Below are positions 55,410 through 64,000 of a DNA stretch of 64,000 nucleotides, one piece after another. This DNA comes from Impatiens glandulifera. Its lineage: Eukaryota > Streptophyta > Magnoliopsida > Ericales > Balsaminaceae. The notes beneath the pieces are model-generated. The model searched no databases and was not told the DNA's origin. It worked only from the letters and a program-made list of their open reading frames with translations. Location: assembly GCF_907164915.1 (NCBI RefSeq), contig NC_061863.1:8176340-8240339 (forward strand), given 5' to 3'. A program made the translations under genes and the position numbers. Numbering within the stretch: the first letter of the stretch is position 1; every line of letters starts with the position of its first letter.

Positions 55410-55515
55410 AATCCAAGTTTTATATTATTCCATTCGATAACTAATCCAAATTAATATTTCGGATTCGGATCGGTTTAGATTATGTATTAATTAATCCGTC
55501 AAATCCTATCCTACA
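55410..55515. mobile_element. Fragment of the GGATTGGAT-rich hAT MITE family
   Basis: AACTAATCCAAATTAATATT TCGGATTCGGATCGG and TTAATTAATCCGTCAAATCC resemble the left portion of the MITE at 15839. Only a piece is present. Confidence 0.4.
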
Positions 55516-57677
55516 AATAAGTTATTAAACATGTATCAATTGTTTATATTCAAAAGCTAATATATATATATACACGAGAAACCCATGTTTATTTATAACA
55601 TTAATTTTCACTTTTTAATAAACGAGAAACCCATTTTTATTTATTCCCAATCCTGAAAGAATGTTTTTTTTTATTGGAAGCTTCTGATATGGTTGAATAA
55701 CTTTGATTGATACTCTTATATATAATATCACTCAATAAAAATGAAATTTGTATTACAAACTAAACATTAATTAACCATTCATAATACTTAATGTCAAACC
55801 TAAAATAACTAATATTTTAACAATGATTTAACATCAATACAAAAAGTAAACCCAACTTGAATTTTTTTTAATATTTTTAATGTTGACTAATAAGAATATA
55901 GGTAGAAAATAGATGAAAGCATAGTAGTTGACTAATTAACAAACTCCCACATGCATTTTCTTATTGTTGAAGGAAGTGGAGTTCCAGCATTGAAGACATA
56001 AGGAAACATTAATTTGTATGAAAATTAAGATTTGGTGGGGATTTGATTCTTCTAGATTTATGTCTTTTTAACAATAATATTAATTATATTCATCCATAAG
56101 TCAATCAAGCATTATTAGCAGCAATTAACTATTATTAAATTTCACCAAATCAATCTTCATCTAGTACTCTTTCTTTCAATTTTCTATTTTCTATTTTTTT
56201 TTATTTGAGATTTAATTTGTTACCGAAAATAATTTTGTAATTCATGAATATAAGATTCAATCGGTAGTTGAATCATGACAAAAACAATAAAATTATTATA
56301 TTCCCATTTTGTATTGGTTATCTTATATATCAATATATATATTCAAATTTAAATTATAAAGTTTATACCGAGAGGTTTAACTACTTTTAATAATTTATAG
56401 GGATATTATTTAGAAACTAGTATTTTATCTATCATTATAATTGTAATTATTTTTTAAATTGTTAAAGTAAAATTAGATTTTATTTATTTTTTTTGACAGG
56501 AACGATGTGATTAAATTGATTAAATGAAGTTTTATTTAGGTGAAAATTTGATGAAAATAATAATTTTTTTAATAAAATTTTAGATAAAGTTAGAAAACAA
56601 AATTTAACAAACATGATTAATTTTGATTTTTTACTAAATAAAAAAAATTATAACTAAACTTATATTACTAATTCAATATAATTTGATGTTTTTTCAAAGA
56701 TAATAATATAAGTATAGTTGATTTGATAGATCTGTGATCATCTAACATATAATTAGGTTAAAAACATTTAGGGTTATTTAAGAAAGGGATAAGTGTCTAT
56801 AATTAAAAGATCAAAGATTATATATTCAATCCCTATTTATTTAGAACTTTTTAAGGGAAAGTAGGGTACGGATGAATCTCATTATTATTATTGGTCATGT
56901 TATATTCCTAAATTAAAAAAACATATAATTAGATTAACTTATTTCATATTCTGTCTAATTTATTACTTACTAGTATTCCATATTATTGGTAAGTATGGGT
57001 GATGTGTTTGATCACTTGAGTTCACAAAATACAAAAAAAAAAAAAAAAAATGAATTTAAGAAGCTAGTTCAATACCTATTTCAAATCGTTAAAGTGGGGT
57101 GATAATCTCATTATTGGGTCAGATTATATTCCTAAATTAAAAAACATATAATTAGATTAACTTATTTCATATTCTATCTAATTTATTACTTAATTGAGTG
57201 TCCTCTTTAATTTAAAATGTGCTTAGTGTGAATCGATATTTAATCTCTTATAAATAATTCTTTCCATTTGAGCTAACATAATGGATTAAATTCACTGAAC
57301 TTTTTACATGAATCTTTGCGTAGGGACATATGTGTCGTTGATGTAAAAAAGACGGTTTTTATCCAAAATTCATATATTTGATGATAATTATTTTTAATTA
57401 TTAAATTACTCTATTCGTTTATCAAATACTAAAATAATCTATTTAATTTTATAAAATTAAACATTATAATAGTTTAACTAATTAAAAACTTAGATAATAA
57501 CTTTTTATTTTTAAGGTAATGTATATTACAAATGAAAAAACTCTTAAGAACACCTATAAATTATAGCACGACCTTAAATAATATACTTAAAAACAATAAT
57601 AAAAATACCCAAATAACCAACCTCAACCAGCCTTGGGATGTAGATTTTATAACTTATTTTTAGTCTCATGTTATCTA
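55516..57677. other. AT-rich spacer with one direct duplication
   Basis: No gene is recognised. ATATTCCTAAATTAAAAAAA and CATATAATTAGATTAACTTA through AATTTATTACTTA at about 56902-56972 recur at about 57126-57193. They suggest an old tandem duplication with a period near 225 bp. Confidence 0.6.
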
Positions 57678-57684
57678 CATTAAA

Positions 57685-57894
57685 TTTTTTTTTTTTTTTT
57701 TTTTTTTTGAGAACGCTGGGTTCCGCTGCTCCTATGGAGTGCGACTAATCCCCGCGGGTTAAGCACATAGCCCGCAAACACACTTAACCATTTAACCAAG
57801 CGCATAACTTGCCGTCCGACGGGCTCGAACCCAGGACCTCATGGAGGCCTGGGGGATATCCACCTCATGTTGCCGCTAGGCTAGAAGAGGAGAT
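57685..57894 (-). mobile_element. tRNA-derived SINE, 210 bp, with poly(A) tail and TSD
   Basis: On the minus strand it starts near 57894 with TAGCCTAGCGGCAACATGAG (A-box) and has CCTGGGTTCGAGCCCGTC (B-box) about 45 bp on. It then runs through CGCTTGGTTAAATGGTTAAG and ends in 24 A residues (T-run 57685-57708). CATTAAA flanks it at 57678-57684 and 57895-57901. The open frame at 57809-58030 crosses it and is not a gene. Confidence 0.88.
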
Positions 57895-57901
57895 CATTAA
57901 A

Positions 57902-58619
57902 ATATTTATTGATGATATAACCGTGCTCTCTATGCAGGTGTTCCCAAAATTAGAGAGCCAAAAAAATTGGTTTCAGATTTTTAATTTAACTGGCTGTATT
58001 TTATACATAATAATTTTGTATTATAATTAATAAAAAATAATCTAGTTGATTTAAATGTTATAAAAGTTGTGGGTTCAAACCTCACCCTCACCGTATATTT
58101 ATGCGGAAATACACTATGTTTTATTGTCCTTTTGAGAATATTGTAATATTGTTGTAAAATGAAATCCAATCAAATAAAACATTCATGTCTAACTCACCAA
58201 CCAAGACTGATTTGATGGAATCAAATTGTGTTATTACTTTTGTTTTATGATTGGCATATTATGATTCTTACTTTAAGGATAGGAGATCACCACTTGGATT
58301 CCTCAATGCATTGTCCTTATTTATACTTTTTTTTTTTTTTCCAAAAATAAAATAAAATTTAGGATCGGAACAACAGGAAGCACAATTCTGGTGTCATGGA
58401 CCCTGAGTTTGAAACCTCCTCTATAACATGATTTATAAAGTATTGATAAAATATTATCAAAACAAACTTCTCATTTTCAATATACATAGATGGACTATTA
58501 TTGTACAAAAATACTATAAAAAAAATACATTTACATGATAAAAGTTCAATTCAATTATCACTGACTAACCCACATTATTTTGAATTTCATTCTCGATAAT
58601 GATCGAATTGTGGTCTAGG
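57902..58619. other. Spacer, no gene recognised
   Basis: Contains GTTGTGGGTTCAAACCTCAC near 58068, another B-box-like word that could be a worn SINE piece. Otherwise AT-rich. Confidence 0.45.
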
Positions 58620-59283
58620 TAGAGGTATGAAAAATTACCATATATAAAAAATACTGTACCGCAATATATCGAAAATATCAATTTTTAAGGTATACCGAAA
58701 AAAAGGTAAAATATGATACCATACTGAAATTATTAGTACGGTAAAAGTATGAGATTTTTAAAATTTTGGTATATCGAGATATACCGAAATACCGAAATAG
58801 TATTTATAAGTTAAAATATATATATATATATATAAATATAATACTTATAAGAAAATAATTAAATATATTTGATATTAATTTAATTATAAAAATATAATTT
58901 TTTTTTTGAATAATATAAAAATATAATTATACTAAATATTATTCCATATATGCAATCTCTATCTTATCGATGAGATTTATTTTTTTTAAGTTAATATGTT
59001 TTTTTTATGTATTAAAGGTATAATATCGATACCGTACCGAAATTAAGGTATACCGAAATCAAGGTAAGGTAAATGTATGCATTTTTTGTATACCGAAATT
59101 AAGGTATATCGAAATCAAGGTATACCAAAATCAAGGTACACCAAAATTAAGGTATACCGAAATCAAGGTAAGGTAAAGTTATGCATTTTTTACATATCGA
59201 AATTTTAGGTAAAAGTATAAGGTATAAAGTATAGATAAAACACTAATTAAAGTAATTAAAGTATACCGTACCGACTCACCCTA
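58620..59283. mobile_element. Possible hAT-type MITE with internal ACCGAAAT repeats
   Basis: The left end is TAGAGGTATGAAAAATTACC and the right end in reverse is TAGGGTGAGTCGGTACGGTA, a loose inverted pair. The interior has many GGTATACCGAAATCAA copies (about 59040-59180). The flanking 8-mers GGTCTAGG-like and TATTTAGG agree at about five positions only. It may be a MITE with an expanded core. Confidence 0.4.
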
Positions 59284-61108
59284 TATTTAGGTCTTTGATT
59301 TCTTATCCATCATATTGAACTCATGGAAAAGCTATGGCTAGAGGATTGTTATTTTTAGTTTTGGTTTGATCAGATTAGTTATTTATCATTTTTGTACTTT
59401 TTTTTATTATTTTGTTGGGTATTTGATTCTGTACTTTTAATAGTTTATCATTGTGTTCAAACTACTCTCTCAAAGGTTAGACAACGACCCTAGACAATTT
59501 GGAAACATTTTTTATTATCTGCATGATTAAGTTTGAAGTTTAATTTTTAATTTGCAACAGTAGAGAAGTTGACCACTTGCATAAATATCTTATAGTATTT
59601 CTCAGTGGATTCAAACAAAGAATAAATATGGCGAATCTTATTATTTATTTATTAAACACATCAACATAGTACAATAACAAAAGCATGCAAATTTAGCTTT
59701 ACTTCAGATTTGGCTGAGATTTTATTCTTCTCATATATACATTTTTTAATTATCTATAATTAACTAAATTTAATGTCAACATGGCATATGCAGCATACTA
59801 TAATCAACACCATTTACCTAATATAATGTGTGATTATGTAGATGTTTTATTTAATATAGAACCAACCATAAAAACATTATTAAAATTTAATATGCTTTCA
59901 GATTTCAGAAATCAGAACCCATTAATATATTTTATTCAAATCCTAATTAAATAAAATGGAGTTTTTTTTACCCTTTTCAATAAAAATTTGTTTTGGTGAT
60001 GTGAAGAGATCAGATTCTATTGATAAACAAGTTTGAAAACTTGTAATAGTTAAAGTTATAAAGATTGTAATTTTTTTATTTTCTATATGATTATTTATTT
60101 ATTAACTAATTAGAGTCATACAAATGACAAGAATATGTGTTTAAGAGATCAAAAGTTAGGAGTTAGATTCCTACTTTGAACGCATTAAGTTAAAGTGGGT
60201 TCATGAAATTATGATTATAATATGTGTATGTAGGGTTGTTGAAGTACAATATTCTACTTGAATTTAAGATTATTATTTTTTTTTAGTGAGAATTGAAATA
60301 TCCTTATTCTTAGGTGCTGGATAAAAGAAACTGAGACATCTATTACTTTAAAAAAATTTCACTTCAAGTACTCTAAAAAATAATTAATATTTAGATTATA
60401 GTTTAAATTTTTGTTTAATATAGTATAAGGATTATTTTTTATAGGAGTATTCAGATTATAGTATCATTTATTTATTTAATATTTTCATTAGATTTTGAAT
60501 CATGATTCAAAATTTTATTTTCTAGATTATTTTGATAGCCAATATGGATGGTTCTATTTTGATAGTAAAAAATGGTTTCAAAATCTATTTTGAGCAGCCT
60601 TGAAGGTTACAGGATACATATTGTAGGAATTCTAACAACACAATAAAATCTAAAATGTAGTATAATATGTGATGCTTTATAATCTGATTATTTAGCTTTA
60701 TGCAGCCTAATTAGAGTTTATTGTTTAGGAAGTTAACACAAACCACTTCTATAACCTGTTATTTAAATTAGTCCGAGTTAATTTAGTGAAAAATAAGCAT
60801 TTAATCTTTAAACTCGCAAATAATACTTTTTTTTACTTAAACTAACTTGTTGATACTAAATTTAACTAGAGAGCTAAGTGAAAGTTGTCAAAGTTTTACA
60901 GTATTAAAATTCATAATTAACCCTTGATTCTATTAATAAAAACTCCTTTCACTCATATCCATAAACAAGTTAAAAACCTCTTGCAACTTTTTGATAATAT
61001 AATGATCACTCTCCCTCATAGTGTTAGTTGACTTGAAGGGGTTTGGGTGGCCCTAGGGAAGGAGTGATCTAATCAGTCTCCTAATCCCCTTACCCAGATG
61101 GTCGGTCC
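59284..61108. other. AT-rich spacer, no gene recognised
   Basis: No coding motif, RNA gene or clear repeat was seen. Confidence 0.55.
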
Positions 61109-61468
61109 TAGAAATGGAAATGAAAATTATAATTTATCCAGTAGTTTTCTATCCAAAATGTCCAGGAGAAGTTTTTTTTTTTTTTATCCATAGTTGACCG
61201 ATGATATTTTTGTTCTCCTCCCTACCTTATCCCGCTCTTATAAAGAAAACTAAATATATAACATCGTCAATATATTTATTTATTCTTCACTATAAATTTT
61301 GTATATGTTATATAAAAAAATATTATTATATATTTTTATCATAATTTTTTTAAAATAAGATATAAATAGTGCCGAGGGCAATTCTCAAAATAAAAAAAAC
61401 AAAAAAATCTTTGAAGTAAAACGGGACAGAAATATTTAAATGTATTCAATGGCCCATTGTCATTCATA
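61109..61468. mobile_element. Possible hAT-type MITE, about 360 bp
   Basis: The left end is TAGAAATGGAAATG and the right end in reverse is TATGAATGACAATG. The interior has a T-run and a TCCCGC / GCGGGA-type complement, as in common plant MITEs of the TAGAAATGGCAATG kind. The target duplication is not convincing. Confidence 0.4.
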
Positions 61469-61499
61469 TCCCGTTCCAAATATAATTGAGCTCTATAGG

Positions 61500-62600
61500 A
61501 GTAAGGGTGAACACAGAGCCGACCCCGAGGTTTGGGTTGCCCCAGCCCCATAATAGAAAAAAGTCGATATATTTTTTTGTTAACTTAGGTCAAGTTTAAA
61601 AAATTGATAAAAAAATGTTTTTGGTGAGATTTGAACTCATAACCATATAAAATTTAAGTTTGTATGTTGAACCACTAAACAAAAGTATTTTACATTTAAA
61701 TTTACAATAGATTTTATTAAATACCTTATTATGTTTAACAAGTGGGCTGCCTAGCCGGAGGGCTTGCCGGGTAGCCGGAGGGCTTGCCGGGCTTACCCAG
61801 GGCCGGCCCGTGAACATAGTTTGGGTTACCCAAACCTCAACTTAAAATAGTAATTTGGGTAAGTTAATTTGGTTAGGTTAAATTTGAGTTGGGTTTATTT
61901 CAGGTTGTGTTAGGGTTCCCAAATTAAATTAATTAAATTAAATTCTCTCTTATAAATTTAATCTAAACTAATTATCTTTCAATTCTAATATATTATAGTC
62001 ATTTAAAAAAAAAAATTGAAACTCATTAATAATATATTTATTAATTATATTTTAATCATATATAAATGATATTTCAGTTTTAGTGGTCAGTATAAATTAT
62101 TTAAATGATTTATATTCATTTCACCTATTATTTTTTTAAATTAAATTAGTAACTAATATATCAAATATAATAAAAACGTATAATAATGTTAAAGACGTAT
62201 TAGACGAAAAAAAAACAAATTATACGAATCAAAAATGTTAAACATGCAAAATGTGTTAAATGAGCCCAAATTTGTTAAATGCATCAAAAGTTTAATAGTG
62301 TGTTAAGTGCCTAAAACGTGTAATCGAACGAGTTACATATTTGTCGATTCAAAATGGATTAAATGATTTAAAACGAAACAAATATTAGTTAAACAGTTAC
62401 AAACGTGTTAATTAAGTTAAAAACGTATTAAATGAGGTAAAACGAATCAAATAATGATTAAACGTATCAAAATATGTTGACCGAGATAAAAACGTAATAA
62501 ATGTGTTGTATACTAAAATTTAGTTTGGGTTTACCCAACTCATATTAACTCAACTCATACCCAACTCATACCCAACCCATATTATTCATTACGTAGAATG
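61500..62600. repeat. Repeat-rich block: GGCCGGCC words, palindromes and short tandem units
   Basis: TAGCCGGAGGGCTTGCCGGG is repeated in tandem at about 61753-61791. GGTTTGGGTTACCCAAACC-type palindromic text occurs at about 61820-61840, and TTTGGGTTTACCCAACTC at about 62527. Between about 62170 and 62510 there are diffuse repeats of AAAACGTATTAAATGAG. It may be a worn MITE, but I cannot set its ends. Confidence 0.4.
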
Positions 62601-63541
62601 ACAAAAATATTTATGAAAACAAAAATTCATTTATTGAAGTTCATAAATATCAAAGAATCAGCTATTCCCACCAACTACTTTGAGTGTTTCAATCATCACA
62701 CATGCAATGATACAACTACATCTAATCCTTTCATTGAAAAAGTAAATAACATAATTGAATATTGAATTGCAAATTTCCACTCATGTGTTGAAAGAGTCCA
62801 ATTGACATTGAGTACATTAAAAAAATATTTATAACTATTGGTGTCAGTCTCCAACTATTGTTAACTTTCTTTTCATAGTTAATTCATATTGGATTAATAT
62901 TATATGTTAGAGTGATGCACATATAAGATAACTTAAACACCACAAACCTAAGATATTAAACCACAATTACAATGAGACAATTATTGCAATGAATAATGAA
63001 TTTTCCATGTATTTGTCATCATACTCATGTGGTAGTCTATCCAAATCAATGATATTCGACTAGGGATTGTTTAAATACATCGGAAAAACCAAACCAGTAT
63101 AAATAGATTATGACATGTGTAATCATAAATCGAGAGCATATCTGTGTCAACACCAAATAAAACATCATAATATTCATCGATGTTACGCATTTGTATCATA
63201 GCTTCAAAATCATATTCATAATAAGAATGAAGGCAATAATGACAGAAGATGAATGATAATTCAATACCCTATTAAGTGGAAAGATCCATATCTGTTATAT
63301 TCATCAATGACAAAATGTAACATACATGAAATGAAATGTCACAAATACAATGGAATCTGACATAGCATGTGTTCTATGCAATTGCAAACAAATTACTATT
63401 AGACTCAAATGTTGAGATGTAATTTTTTAATCAACTTTATATTTTGTTTTTGTAATTATGAGTATGTAGTGCACTAGAATATTTTTGAGTGCCAGATTTT
63501 TTTTTCTGTAAGAGAAAATGTATGGAACTTGGTGAAATGAT
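62601..63541. other. Spacer and 3' flank of the transporter gene
   Basis: No gene is recognised. The last 100-200 bases before 63542 are the expected 3' UTR of the minus-strand transporter. Confidence 0.5.
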
Positions 63542-64000
63542 CTATTTACGATGGGCTTCCAAATCAGGTATAGTTATCCTAGGCGGTTGCTTGTTCTTTC
63601 TTTGATTATATTTAGCGTAAGAATACCATATACCACCAGCTGTGTTGATCGCCAATCCAGTCACGTTCAGAGCATGCGCTTCCACCCCTCCAAGTAAGAA
63701 GAAACCTAATGTCTGTGGAATGTCAAACCCACCAAAGAAAGGCAGTTATTTGCTATATAGAGAAAAAAAAAATGATCCTTTAGCTCAGTGCTCATGACCA
63801 CAAGTTCGAGTCTTTATGACTATTTCCAAAAATAATAACTAAAAGAGAAAACATGACATACCGTGGATCCAACACCCTTGAGGACGCCTACAATGGTTGT
63901 GGTTAAAGCCGAGTTAACCACGGTGCATAAGAACATGGTGTAGTTGAGAACTATGCCCATCACCAGCGAAATAAGAAGAATCAACATGAAGGAAAAGGAA
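63542..64000 (-). CDS. Nucleotide-sugar transporter, last two exons (partial)
   Basis: The C-terminal part of a DMT-superfamily nucleotide-sugar transporter, a multi-pass membrane protein usually in the Golgi or ER. The exon from the window edge to 63862 gives FMLILLISLVMGIVLNYTMF, LCTVVNSALTTTIVGVLKGV and GST (one hydrophobic helix, then the conserved Asn/Ser-Ala-Leu-Thr segment). It ends at a GT donor. The last exon, 63712-63542, gives TLGFFLLGGVEAHALNVTGL, AINTAGGIWYSYAKYNQRKN and a tail ending EAHRK plus TAG. The intron is phase 0 with GT-AG borders. The best family guess is the plant UDP-sugar transporter group related to UGNT1-type proteins; the substrate cannot be assigned. The rest of the gene lies beyond the window. 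Confidence 0.85.

Noticed and set aside
58620..59283. A satellite array based on GGTATACCGAAAT
   Set aside because: The repeats are irregular and confined between loose inverted ends, so a MITE with an expanded core is preferred, at low confidence.

Overview
The window is nuclear DNA of a flowering plant, most likely a eudicot. It is very AT-rich, genes are sparse and carry introns, and most of the length is layered transposable elements: Copia and Ty3/Gypsy LTR elements, a TRIM-like miniature, CACTA, hAT-type MITEs, a SINE and LINE remnants. I cannot name the species. Nothing prokaryotic or organellar was recognised.

Region by region. 1-5.4 kb: AT-rich DNA, then two decayed, intron-containing gene fragments. 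One is like the C-terminal part of the SnRK1 kinase catalytic subunit (+). The other is an SDIR1-like RING-H2 ubiquitin ligase (-). Each sits behind its own copy of the same TATA/5'-leader block, and the two copies are in inverted orientation. 6.5-7.9 kb: the one complete gene that looks intact, a three-exon group IId WRKY transcription factor (-), with a TATA box and W-boxes upstream. 9.3-12.4 kb: a tandem array with a period near 550 bp. 14.5-16.6 kb: a foldback element, a LINE remnant, a hAT MITE and a CACTA end. 17.1-25.8 kb: an array of 46-bp palindromic repeats, interrupted by a 0.93-kb TRIM-like element with TSD AGTAA and followed by a 5.7-kb Copia derivative with TSD GTTTT. The Copia derivative keeps gag but has lost nearly all of pol, and the whole block may be the U3 of an older LTR whose end lies at 25.78 kb. 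25.8-41.3 kb: the wreck of a Tat/Ogre-like Ty3/Gypsy element (+). It contains large tandem repeats, a hAT MITE that carries a tRNA-Gly relic, and a solo LTR. 41.8-47.2 kb: a full-length but frameshifted Copia element (-), TSD GATAT, inserted in a LINE remnant. 48-55.4 kb: an (AT)n tract, hAT MITEs, a CACTA element with TNP2-type and Transposase_24-type remnants, and a second solo LTR of the same family as the first. 55.4-63.5 kb: AT-rich DNA with a tRNA-derived SINE and possible MITEs. 63.5-64 kb: the last two exons of a nucleotide-sugar transporter (-) that runs off the window.

The host genes do not form a pathway. What ties the window together is the transposon stratigraphy: at least five insertions can be ordered by their target-site duplications. 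The most unusual features are the palindromic array whose hairpin arms recur inside the neighbouring Copia LTR, two tRNA-like sequences carried inside mobile elements, the duplicated inverted leader driving two unrelated gene fragments, and a group IId WRKY that has lost its calmodulin-binding motif.
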